A stretch of 64,000 bases of DNA from JAHQVI01 sp050330195 (lineage in GTDB: Bacteria; Pseudomonadota; Alphaproteobacteria; Rhizobiales; Rhodomicrobiaceae), in the NCBI GenBank assembly GCA_050330195.1, contig JBHJOB010000103.1, positions 14,505 through 78,504 on the forward strand, read 5' to 3'. Below, one piece after another: positions 52,962 through 60,696 of this stretch. The notes below the pieces were generated by a model. That model was given only the letters and a program-made list of their open reading frames with translations, had not been told where the DNA came from and did not search any database. Both the position numbers and the translations under genes were made by a program. Within the stretch, counting starts at the first letter, position 1, and each line of letters opens with the position of its first letter.

Positions 52962-53020
52962 GAGGGGGAATATGGGGGATTTTTCCCGGTTTGAGAAGCG
53001 GCCGCTTTCAGGAGACCGGC

Positions 53021-53527
53021 CTATTCCAGACGCTCGAAATCGAAGACCAGCACGTCATCCCGGTAGCTGGTGATCTGGCAGTTTTCGCCGACCCGGCTCG
53101 GGGCCTGGCCGCGCAGGGTGATTCGACGGCTGGCGTTGGAGGCGACGCCGCGGACGTCGTAGGGGAGCGGACCGCAATCGCGCGTGAAGATGTAGGCGGT
53201 GCCGGAATAGCTCGGGCCGCGTGCAGTGCCTTCGAACAGCAAAGTTCCTCGTTCGGCGCCATAGGCCCGGATGCCGGCGCGCGCCTGTTCATAGACGATC
53301 TGCCGCTTGGCGCCCTCGGCGGCGAGCGCGACCAACGATCCGTTATGCATCCACAAGCTCCGCCTCGTCCTGGTCTCTTCAGATGGCTTTTCCGCCTCCG
53401 CTTCCGGCTGCATTCCGTCGGGGCAGGGAAGGCCCGGATAGCATTGGGCGCGCGGCTCGGCCGCCCAGCCGAAGACCGCCACGGCCTGGCACAGGATAAA
53501 GGCGCGGATCGATTTACGGAGCCCCAT
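53021..53527 (-). CDS. Secreted hypothetical protein
   Basis: A 168-residue protein with an N-terminal signal peptide (hydrophobic core AFILCQAVAVFGWAA, cut near PRAQ). The mature part begins CYPGLPCPDG and has a beta-rich domain of about 110 residues including GTARGPSYSGTAYIFTRDCGP. This general shape is seen in rhizobial SH3-like or 'hypothetical exported' proteins; no named family was recognised. The ATG at 53527 fits the signal peptide; the frame is open further upstream. It lies 60 bases upstream of uvrB's start side on the same strand but is likely transcribed separately. Confidence 0.7.
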   Translation of the reverse strand: MGLRKSIRAFILCQAVAVFGWAAEPRAQCYPGLPCPDGMQPEAEAEKPSEETRTRRSLWMHNGSLVALAAEGAKRQIVYEQARAGIRAYGAERGTLLFEGTARGPSYSGTAYIFTRDCGPLPYDVRGVASNASRRITLRGQAPSRVGENCQITSYRDDVLVFDFERLE

Positions 53528-53802
53528 GCGTCTTCCCCCCGAACGCGATACCGATGATACGAGTCGAAACGGCATGGCCATTCCGAACATGGCGGTTGCG
53601 CGGATCGCCTCACAAGGCAGAGCGAATATGGCCGATTTTGCGGAAGGTTGGAAGATGGTGGATATGATTTCCGGCGGCCGGGCCTGTCTTCGTGACGACA
53701 TAATCGGTGGATTAAAGAGGACGCCGGAATCGGACGTGCCCCAATGGCAGGGATGACGGCTCAACGCGCCACATCTCGTCCCCGGCGCTGGCGGAGGCTT
53801 TC

Positions 53803-55143
53803 ATCACCAGGCTCCTCATATTCACCTTCGGCACACGCGGGGACGTGCAGCCTTATGTGGCTCTCGGCGCAGCCCTCAAGTCGCGCGGCTTCGACGTCAC
53901 CATCTGCACCGGACAAGGCTTCGACGATCTCATCGAGGCGCACGGTCTAGCCAGCCGCTCCGCCTCGATCAACTATCGCGACCTGCTGCAGAAACCGGAA
54001 ATCCAGGACGCAATGCACTCGTTCAAAGGCAAATTCCGCGCCTACAGGGAGGTGCAGTCGCTTCTCCGGCAGCAGCATGACGAGATGCTGAAGATCGCGC
54101 GCGAGGTCGCGCCGGATCTGCTGATCTCGAACTCCAAGGGTTATGTTGCCCATAATATCGCGCGGTCCATGGGCATTCCGAGCATCCCCACGATGCTGCA
54201 ACCGCTCTATGTCGAGACAGGCGAGTTTCCGCCGGCGATGATTTCCGCTCCCACTTTAGGCAGATGGGGCAACCGCATCGCGCACCGGCTGCTCAACAGC
54301 TTCTCGCTATGGATCACCCGCAGGATGGCGGCGAAATGGGCAAAGGAGGCATTCGACAGCGACGAATTCAGCAAGATCGGCCCCTATATTGACGGCTATC
54401 ATCCGGATGGCAGGTCCGTGCCGCATCTGCATGGCTATAGCCGTCATGTCGTTCCGAAGCCCGCGAACTGGGGCGAGAACGAGCACGTTACCGGCTACTG
54501 GTTTCTGGAGCCGGACCATGAATGGCGCCCGCCCGAGGATCTGCGGGCGTTCATGGAGGCGGGCGATCCGCCGGTCTATGTCGGTTTCGGCAGCATGCCG
54601 TCGTGGGATGCCAAGGCTCTCACCGCTGCGGTAAGCGCCGCATTGAGCCGGCTGGGCAGGCGCGGCGTGCTGGCGACCGGGTGGGGCGGGCTGGAAGCGG
54701 GACAGCAGACCCCGGACATCTTCCATCTGGACCACGCGCCTCATGAATGGCTGTTCCCCCGTTGCGCCGCGATTGTTCATCATGGCGGGTCCGGCACGAC
54801 GCATGAGGCGCTGCGCTGGGGACGCCCGACGGTCATTTGCGCCGCCGGAGCGGATCAGCCTTTCTGGGGGCACCGCGTGGCCATGCTCTGCGCAGGCCCG
54901 AAACCTCTGATGCTGAAATCGTTGACCGTGGCCGGGCTCGCGGAGGCAATCGCCTTCGCGCTCGATCCGGACGTGGCCGCGAAGGCCGAGACGCTGGGCG
55001 AAGCGATTCGCCGCGAGAACGGCGCTGCGACGGCGGCCGGTCTGGTTGTGAAACTGGTGCAAGCTGCATCCCTGCCAATGTCCAATGTGGCGGACATGTC
55101 AGCGATCGAGGATGGTCCGCCGAACCGCGCTCAATCAAATTGA
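53803..55143 (+). CDS. UDP-glycosyltransferase family protein (GT1, sterol glucosyltransferase-like)
   Basis: A 446-residue GT-B enzyme if it starts at 53803. The N-terminal FGTRGDVQPYVALGAALKSRGFDV is the GT1/GT28 acceptor-side signature, and the C-terminal half has FGSMP, HHGGSGTTHEALRWGRPTVICAAGADQPFWGHRV, typical of sterol or macrolide glucosyltransferases using UDP-glucose. No ATG, GTG or TTG exists in frame between the stop at 53713 and GTG 53845, which would remove the first strand and half the loop. GGAGG at 53793-53797 stands 5 bases before ATC 53803, giving the expected start TRLLIFTFGTRGD. ATC is therefore my best start; a point change of ATG is possible. Confidence 0.75.
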   Translation: MTRLLIFTFGTRGDVQPYVALGAALKSRGFDVTICTGQGFDDLIEAHGLASRSASINYRDLLQKPEIQDAMHSFKGKFRAYREVQSLLRQQHDEMLKIAREVAPDLLISNSKGYVAHNIARSMGIPSIPTMLQPLYVETGEFPPAMISAPTLGRWGNRIAHRLLNSFSLWITRRMAAKWAKEAFDSDEFSKIGPYIDGYHPDGRSVPHLHGYSRHVVPKPANWGENEHVTGYWFLEPDHEWRPPEDLRAFMEAGDPPVYVGFGSMPSWDAKALTAAVSAALSRLGRRGVLATGWGGLEAGQQTPDIFHLDHAPHEWLFPRCAAIVHHGGSGTTHEALRWGRPTVICAAGADQPFWGHRVAMLCAGPKPLMLKSLTVAGLAEAIAFALDPDVAAKAETLGEAIRRENGAATAAGLVVKLVQAASLPMSNVADMSAIEDGPPNRAQSN

Positions 55144-55198
55144 AACGGCCCGGCCGCTGGGCTAACTTGCACGCACTCTAGGGCATATGGGGGAACGG

Positions 55199-55615
55199 AT
55201 GAGAATTATCGTAGTCGCTGGTCTTGCGTCGATACTGGCACTGACCGGCAGCGCCGGCGCTGTCGAGCTTAATATGGACGATGTCTATGGATGCTGGCGG
55301 AATTCCGAGAAGCCAGAGGCGGACAAGAAAGCATTCGCCGATCTTTGCTTCAATCAGGACAGTAATGTCGTCTACAATGTTTACCCGGACGGTGCGAAAG
55401 TCGGGACGAGCGAGGGATATGAATATACTGTCGCCGACAAGAACGTGATCTTCATTAACAAGGAGCGCGGCATTCCGTGGGGAATCTGCAAGATCAACGC
55501 TGAATCGACACCCAGCCCGATCGAGCTGTCTTGCGACGAAACCGGCAAGAAATACAGCGGCACGTGGACCAAGCGGTGTGCAAAGATGAACGCGGACGGG
55601 ACGGATTGCCTTTAG
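55199..55615 (+). CDS. Secreted hypothetical protein
   Basis: A 138-residue protein with a signal peptide (MRIIVVAGLASILALTGSAGA, cut before VEL). The mature part has six Cys residues, including CWRNSEKPE and CAKMNADGTDCL at the end, suggesting periplasmic disulfides. The ATG at 55199 has GGGGGA before it; an ATG at 55187 would add four residues. I recognise no named family. Confidence 0.7.
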   Translation: MRIIVVAGLASILALTGSAGAVELNMDDVYGCWRNSEKPEADKKAFADLCFNQDSNVVYNVYPDGAKVGTSEGYEYTVADKNVIFINKERGIPWGICKINAESTPSPIELSCDETGKKYSGTWTKRCAKMNADGTDCL

Positions 55616-55680
55616 GCGCCGGCCTCAACAGCTCAATGACTACCAGGATGCTGACGGAAAACAGTTTGTCCTGATGCGCA

Positions 55681-56169
55681 CTAAATCCATCGGCGGACGC
55701 TTCGGCGATAGGCGGCATAGCTATCGCCGAACTTCTCTTCCAGATAACGCTCCTCCCGCTTGATCACCCCGTATTGAACGATCACGATCGCAACCGGCAG
55801 TCCCGCGAGCGCGACCACGCTATCCGCCAACAGGCTCAAGCCAGTGTAGACGATGGCCATGCCGAGATAGATCGGATTGCGGGAGATGCGATAAACGCCT
55901 GTCGTAACGATGGCGGTGGTCGGCCTCCAGGGTTGGACGGCTGTCCGCGCAACTTGGAACCGGATTGCTGCGGCAATGATGAGAGCGAGTCCGGCGATGC
56001 TGAACGCGCCGCCCGCGATGAGCCTGACGGTATCCGACAGGGCAAAGCCCGGACCAGTAACAACCCAATCCAGCAAAAGGGTCAGCAGCAAGATCCCGCC
56101 GAAGATCAATGGCGGCGGTGCGATCACGCCGGGGTGATCGCGCTCCGTTGTTTTGGCAGCTTCGCTCAT
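55681..56169 (-). CDS. Isoprenylcysteine carboxyl methyltransferase-like membrane protein
   Basis: A 162-residue membrane protein with four to five spans and the ICMT/PEMT-like core RISRNPIYLGMAIVYTGLS plus the C-terminal EERYLEEKFGDSYAAYRRSVRRW. These small enzymes use S-adenosylmethionine at the membrane face; bacterial substrates are mostly unknown (lipids, isoprenoid-like thiols). GGAGG precedes the ATG at 56169, which is better than one 9 codons upstream. It lies 60 bases after dxs on the same strand, so readthrough is possible. Confidence 0.82.
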   Translation of the reverse strand: MSEAAKTTERDHPGVIAPPPLIFGGILLLTLLLDWVVTGPGFALSDTVRLIAGGAFSIAGLALIIAAAIRFQVARTAVQPWRPTTAIVTTGVYRISRNPIYLGMAIVYTGLSLLADSVVALAGLPVAIVIVQYGVIKREERYLEEKFGDSYAAYRRSVRRWI

Positions 56170-56229
56170 CACGGCCTCCGATCCGTTTCCGCTCATAGCA
56201 GAGAGGCCCGCATCTTTACGCGCTCGCGC

Positions 56230-58152
56230 CTATCCCTTCAAGTCGACGCCGGCCTGGTCGGTAACGCCGAGCGCGGAGAAGACCGTTCGCACGATCCCGT
56301 CAGCATCGAGACCGGCCTGCACATACATCGTTTCGGGCTTGTCCTGATCGATGAACACATCCGGCAGGGTCATGGTGCGGATCTTCAGGCCGCCATCCAG
56401 CATTCCTTCGCCGGCCAGATAATGCAGCACATGCGCGCCAAAGCCGCCGACGGAGCCCTCTTCGATGGTAATCAGAACTTCATGATGACGGGCGAGCTGG
56501 CGGATCAGATCGTGATCGAGCGGTTTGGCGAAACGCGCGTCGGCGACGGTCGTTGACAGCCCGCGCGCGGCAAGCAGTTCGGCCGCTTCGAGCGACGCGC
56601 CAAGCCTTCCGCCCAGCGACAGGATTGCCACGGCCGAACCTTCGCGAACGATCCGCCCGCGCCCGATCTCCAGCGGCACGCCCACTTCCGGCATGTCGAC
56701 GCCCATGCCCTCGCCGCGCGGATAGCGGAAAGCGCTGGGCCCGTCGTCGATCGCTGCCGCCGTGGCGACCATATGTTTCAGTTCGGCCTCATCCGCCGCA
56801 GCCATGACCACGAAGCCGGGCAGGCAGGACAGATAGGTTACATCGAACGAGCCGGCATGCGTCGGCCCGTCCGCTCCGACGAGCCCGGCGCGGTCGATGG
56901 CGAAACGCACCGGCAGTTTCTGGATCGCCACGTCATGCACGACCTGGTCGTAGGCGCGTTGCAGGAAGGTCGAGTATATGGCGGCAAACGGTTTGAAGCC
57001 TTCGGTCGCAAGCCCTGCGGCGAATGTCACGGCGTGCTGCTCGGCAATGCCGACATCGAAGCACCGCTCGGGAAACTCGTTCTGGAACAGGTCGAGCCCG
57101 GTGCCGCCCGGCATGGCCGCCGTGACGGCGACGATCCTGTCGTCATTCCGCGCCTCCTGTATGAGGCTCTGCGCGAAAACCTTGGTGTAGCTCGGCGCAT
57201 TCGGCTTCGCCTTGGCCTGCGCGCCCGTTATGACGTTGAATTTCGAGACGCCGTGATATTTGTCGGCGGATTTTTCCGCGGGCTCGTAGCCCTTGCCCTT
57301 CTGCGTCACGACATGGACCACGACCGGCCCGTTATTGGCGTCGCGCACATTGCGCAGGACCGGGATCAGATGGTCGAGATTGTGGCCGTCCACCGGGCCG
57401 ACATAGTAAAAGCCCAACTCCTCGAATATCAGCCCGCCCGCCCAGAAGCTGCGCGTATATTCCTCGACACGGCCCGCGCGCTTTTCCCAGTCCTTGGGCA
57501 GGCGCTTGGCAAGCTGTTTCACGAAATCGCGGATCGCAAGATACGTATGGCTGGAATTGATGCGCGCCAGATAGGCGCTGAATGCGCCCACCGGCGGCGC
57601 GATCGACATGTCGTTGTCGTTGAGGATAACGATCTGCCGCTTGTCCATCGCACCGGCGTTGTTCAGCGCCTCGTAGGCCATGCCCGCGCTCATCGCGCCG
57701 TCGCCGATCACAGAGATCACATGATTGCTGCGCCCTTCCAGATCGCGAGCCACGGCCATGCCGAGACCGGAAGAAATCGAGGTGGAGGAATGCGCTGCGC
57801 CGAACGGGTCATATTCGCTCTCGGCGCGCTTGGTGAAGCCTGAAAGCCCGCCGCCCTGGCGCAGGGTGCGGATGCGGTCGCGCCGCCCGGTCAGGATCTT
57901 GTGCGGATAGCATTGATGGCCAACGTCCCAGATCAGCCGGTCGTCAGGTGTGTTGAAGAGGTAATGAAGCGCAACTGTCAACTCGACGACGCCAAGCCCC
58001 GCCCCAAGGTGTCCGCCGGTCACGGAAACCGCGTCGATGGTTTCCAGCCTCAATTCGTCGGCAATCTGCCGGAGGTCTTTTTCCTCGAAGCGCCGCAAAT
58101 CGGCCGGGGTGCGGATTTGATCGAGAAGCGGCGTCTTACTGGACTCTGTCAC
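56230..58152 (-). CDS. dxs: 1-Deoxy-D-xylulose-5-phosphate synthase
   Basis: A 640-residue ThDP enzyme making DXP from pyruvate and glyceraldehyde 3-phosphate, the first step of the MEP isoprenoid pathway and also feeding thiamine and pyridoxal. Seen are GGHLGAGLGVVELTVALHY, DVGHQCYPHKILTGR, the ThDP motif GDGAMSAGMAYEALNNAG and the transketolase C-terminal domain. It is the last gene of HDAC-like/xseB/dxs, an order common in Rhizobiales. Confidence 0.97.
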   Translation of the reverse strand: MTESSKTPLLDQIRTPADLRRFEEKDLRQIADELRLETIDAVSVTGGHLGAGLGVVELTVALHYLFNTPDDRLIWDVGHQCYPHKILTGRRDRIRTLRQGGGLSGFTKRAESEYDPFGAAHSSTSISSGLGMAVARDLEGRSNHVISVIGDGAMSAGMAYEALNNAGAMDKRQIVILNDNDMSIAPPVGAFSAYLARINSSHTYLAIRDFVKQLAKRLPKDWEKRAGRVEEYTRSFWAGGLIFEELGFYYVGPVDGHNLDHLIPVLRNVRDANNGPVVVHVVTQKGKGYEPAEKSADKYHGVSKFNVITGAQAKAKPNAPSYTKVFAQSLIQEARNDDRIVAVTAAMPGGTGLDLFQNEFPERCFDVGIAEQHAVTFAAGLATEGFKPFAAIYSTFLQRAYDQVVHDVAIQKLPVRFAIDRAGLVGADGPTHAGSFDVTYLSCLPGFVVMAAADEAELKHMVATAAAIDDGPSAFRYPRGEGMGVDMPEVGVPLEIGRGRIVREGSAVAILSLGGRLGASLEAAELLAARGLSTTVADARFAKPLDHDLIRQLARHHEVLITIEEGSVGGFGAHVLHYLAGEGMLDGGLKIRTMTLPDVFIDQDKPETMYVQAGLDADGIVRTVFSALGVTDQAGVDLKG

Positions 58153-58279
58153 TGGCCCTACCTTCGCAGCAGCGCCGCCCGCCGGGCGGCAAGATGTAGT
58201 AAATTACCTCTTATTATCTACAAATAATGGAAAATGTTGTTCTCGAACACCACTCACGGTGGCGTTATGGGACGAAATG

Positions 58280-58540
58280 TCACTCTGCGGCGTCGAGCGG
58301 AACGGTGCCATTGGGCGCGCCTTGCGCGTCGAGCGTGATCTTCTCGACCTTGGCCTCGATGCGTTTCAGGAGTTGTTCGCAATGCTTTTTCAGGGCCTCG
58401 CCGCGCTCGTAAAGCGCGATTGACGGTTCCAGCTCCACATCGCCGCGCTCCAGCTTGCCGACGATCTGCTCCAGCTCCTTCAGAGCCTGCTCGAAGGTCA
58501 TTGCCTGAATGTCGTCATGGCCTTTCGCCGTTGTTGCCAT
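58280..58540 (-). CDS. xseB: Exodeoxyribonuclease VII small subunit
   Basis: An 86-residue XseB with the family core MTFEQALKELEQIVGKLERGDVELEPSIALYERGEALKKHCEQLL. It stabilises XseA, whose gene is elsewhere, to form the single-strand DNA exonuclease VII. The ATG at 58540 is chosen; an ATG nine codons upstream falls in a repeat-like spacer. It lies between the deacetylase-like gene and dxs. Confidence 0.94.
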   Translation of the reverse strand: MATTAKGHDDIQAMTFEQALKELEQIVGKLERGDVELEPSIALYERGEALKKHCEQLLKRIEAKVEKITLDAQGAPNGTVPLDAAE

Positions 58541-58565
58541 TGATCTTTTCCTTTTGACTATCCGC

Positions 58566-58640
58566 AATCGCCGCGAAGGCGGGAATCTCGTTGCCGCGCT
58601 CGTTTCAGCTCCCCACCTTCGCGGGGATCACGGCAGAATA
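58566..58640. repeat. Short intergenic palindrome between the deacetylase-like gene and xseB
   Basis: CGCGAAGGCGGGAAT near 58571-58585 is paired across a spacer with an inverted CCCACCTTCGCGGGG at about 58613-58627 (allowing mismatches). This is the widespread 'ccgcgaaggcggg' type palindrome of alphaproteobacterial spacers, different from the three-copy repeat. Confidence 0.45.
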
Positions 58641-58652
58641 TCGTTTCGCCAC

Positions 58653-59588
58653 CTAACGGCCTGCTTCCATGAGCGCCGCGACGTGAACGCCGGTGGAATG
58701 CGCGAGCGCGGTCAGATTGTAGCCGCCCTCAAGAAGCGACACGATCCGTCCTGAGCAGCATTTATGGGCGATGTCCGCAAGCTTGTAGGTAATCCACGCA
58801 AAGTCGTTTTCCACAAGGTTGAGGCTGGCGAGGGGATCGTCCCGGTGCGCGTCGAACCCGGCGGAGATGATGATCAGGTCGGGCGAGAAGTCCGACAGCG
58901 CGTGAAAAATGCGGCTGTTGAAGGCTTCACGGAACTGCGGACCGGCATCGCCGCCGCTGAGAGGCGCATTGACGATATTGTCAGCGATGCCTGTTTCCCT
59001 CAGCGATCCGGTGCCCGGATAAAGCGGCATCTGATGCGTCGAGGCGTAAAAAAGATCGGGTTCAGACCAGAAAGCCGCTTGCGTGCCGTTGCCGTGATGC
59101 ACGTCGAAATCGACGACGGCGACGCGCTCGGCCCCATGCACCGCACGCGCGTGCTTCGCGGCGATGGCGGCGGTGCTGAACAGGCAGAATCCCATGGGAC
59201 GCTCCGGCTCTGCATGATGTCCCGGCGGACGCACGCCGCAGAACGCCGTCTTGGCTTCACCGCTCATCACCGCATCCGTGGCGCGCACGGCGGCGCCCAC
59301 CGCGTGCAGCCCCGCCTTCAGCGAGCCCGGCGACATCAGCGTGTCCTGGTCCAGATAGACGAGGCCATCGTCGGGCGCAGCCTTTCGGATGGCTTCGATA
59401 TAGGCTGGCGGATGCACGCGCGCGATGGCCTCTTCGGAGCCTTCAGTGGCTTCCTCGCGCATCAGCGGCATGTAAAGCTCATGCATGAGCACCTTCTCGA
59501 CGGCGCGGATACGGTCGGGGCGCTCCGGATGGCCCGGTCCGGTATCGTGGTCGAGAAAGCAGTCATGCGTGATGTAAAGCGTGCTCAT
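58653..59588 (-). CDS. Histone deacetylase family protein (acetylpolyamine/acetoin-type)
   Basis: A 311-residue HDAC-superfamily zinc hydrolase. Metal ligands and active-site residues are in VVDFDVHHGNGTQAAFW, RPPGHHAEPERPMGFC and ISAGFDAHRDDPLA. It opens with ITHDCFLDHDTGPGHPERPDRI, typical of bacterial class II HDAC-like enzymes, which deacetylate polyamines or other small molecules rather than histones. It heads an apparent unit with xseB and dxs. Confidence 0.92.
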   Translation of the reverse strand: MSTLYITHDCFLDHDTGPGHPERPDRIRAVEKVLMHELYMPLMREEATEGSEEAIARVHPPAYIEAIRKAAPDDGLVYLDQDTLMSPGSLKAGLHAVGAAVRATDAVMSGEAKTAFCGVRPPGHHAEPERPMGFCLFSTAAIAAKHARAVHGAERVAVVDFDVHHGNGTQAAFWSEPDLFYASTHQMPLYPGTGSLRETGIADNIVNAPLSGGDAGPQFREAFNSRIFHALSDFSPDLIIISAGFDAHRDDPLASLNLVENDFAWITYKLADIAHKCCSGRIVSLLEGGYNLTALAHSTGVHVAALMEAGR

Positions 59589-59695
59589 GAAGCAAGGTCA
59601 CCATGCTTTTGCAGATTCGGCAAGCGTGCGGACCGGAAATGGCGCCTGAATTGCGACCTTTCCGCCCGCGCTTCGTGCAATGCAGGAGAACCGCA

Positions 59696-60559
59696 CTAAG
59701 CAATCGCCTTCAGGCTCGCGGGCGCGGGAATATCGTCCGGCACGAAGAAGTCCGGCGCGAGATCCTTTGTCGGATCGACACGGTATTGGTCGAAATCGGT
59801 CACGCCGTTCGCTGCAAGGAACGTGTCGTCGATGAGGAAATTGCCCGTAAATTCCCGCGACGGCTTGGTGAAGATCATATGCGCGGCATCGGCGAGAATG
59901 TCCGGCGTCCGACTGGCGCGCATCAGCGCCTCGCCGCCGAGAAGATTGTTGACCGCTGCCGTGGCGATCGTCGTGCGCGGCCACAGCGTGTTCACGGCGA
60001 TGCCTTCCGGCTTCAGTTCTTCCGCCATGCCCAGAGCGCAGATGCTCATGCCGAACTTGGCCAGCGAATAGGCGACGTGCCCGGCGAACCACTTTGCCTT
60101 CATGTCCAGCGGCGGCGACAGCATCAGAATATGTGGGTTTTCCGCTTTGGCCAGATGCGGAATGCAGGTCTTCGAGACAAGGAACGTGCCGCGTGTGTTG
60201 ATCTGGTTCATCAGATCGTAGCGCTTCATTTCCGTGTCGAGAATTTTTGTCGGCGAGATCGCGCTGGCGTTGTTCACGCAAATGTCGATGCCGCCGAACG
60301 TATCGGCCGTCTTCTGAACGGCGGTCTGAACCTGATCCTCGAAGCGAATATCGCAGACGAGCGGCAACGCCCTCCCGCCGGCCTTTTCGATTTCTTCCGC
60401 AGCCGTGTAGATCGTGCCTTCGAGCTTCGGGTGCGGCTCGGCGGTTTTTGCCGCGATGGCGACATTGGCGCCGTCACGCGCCGCCCGCAGCGCGATGGCG
60501 AGACCGATGCCTCGGCTCGCGCCGGTGATGAAAAGCGTCTTACCCTGTAACGTTGCCAT
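59696..60559 (-). CDS. SDR-family oxidoreductase (HSDL2-like)
   Basis: A 287-residue short-chain dehydrogenase with TGASRGIG at residues 11-18, the unusual CVNNASAISPT in place of NNAG, and YSLAKFGM for the Tyr-Lys pair; SPPLDMKAKWF and the WPRTTIATAAVNNL segment are signatures of HSDL2-type proteins. It lacks the SCP2 domain found in animal HSDL2. The ATG at 60559 fits; the open frame upstream runs through repeat copy 3. A role in fatty-acyl metabolism next to the acyl-CoA dehydrogenase gene is plausible but inferred. Confidence 0.87.
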   Translation of the reverse strand: MATLQGKTLFITGASRGIGLAIALRAARDGANVAIAAKTAEPHPKLEGTIYTAAEEIEKAGGRALPLVCDIRFEDQVQTAVQKTADTFGGIDICVNNASAISPTKILDTEMKRYDLMNQINTRGTFLVSKTCIPHLAKAENPHILMLSPPLDMKAKWFAGHVAYSLAKFGMSICALGMAEELKPEGIAVNTLWPRTTIATAAVNNLLGGEALMRASRTPDILADAAHMIFTKPSREFTGNFLIDDTFLAANGVTDFDQYRVDPTKDLAPDFFVPDDIPAPASLKAIA

Positions 60560-60585
60560 GCGTTTGCTCTCTCCCTGATTTCTTA

Positions 60586-60696
60586 CTCCCTCTCCCCACG
60601 GGAGAGGGTTGGGGTGAGGGGTAATGCCCAGGTTTGGAACCCCATACCCCCTCACCCGGCGCTGACGCGCCGACCTCTCCCCGAGGGAGAGGTCAA
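60586..60696. repeat. Intergenic palindromic repeat, copy 3 of 3
   Basis: The same element as at 36282 and 41075, about 111 bases, with outer CCTCTCCC/GGGAGAGG stems and the conserved GGCGCTGACGCGCCGACC right half. Its right edge covers the last codons and stop of the acyl-CoA dehydrogenase gene (TGA at 60693-60695), so the element supplies the end of that gene. Confidence 0.8.
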
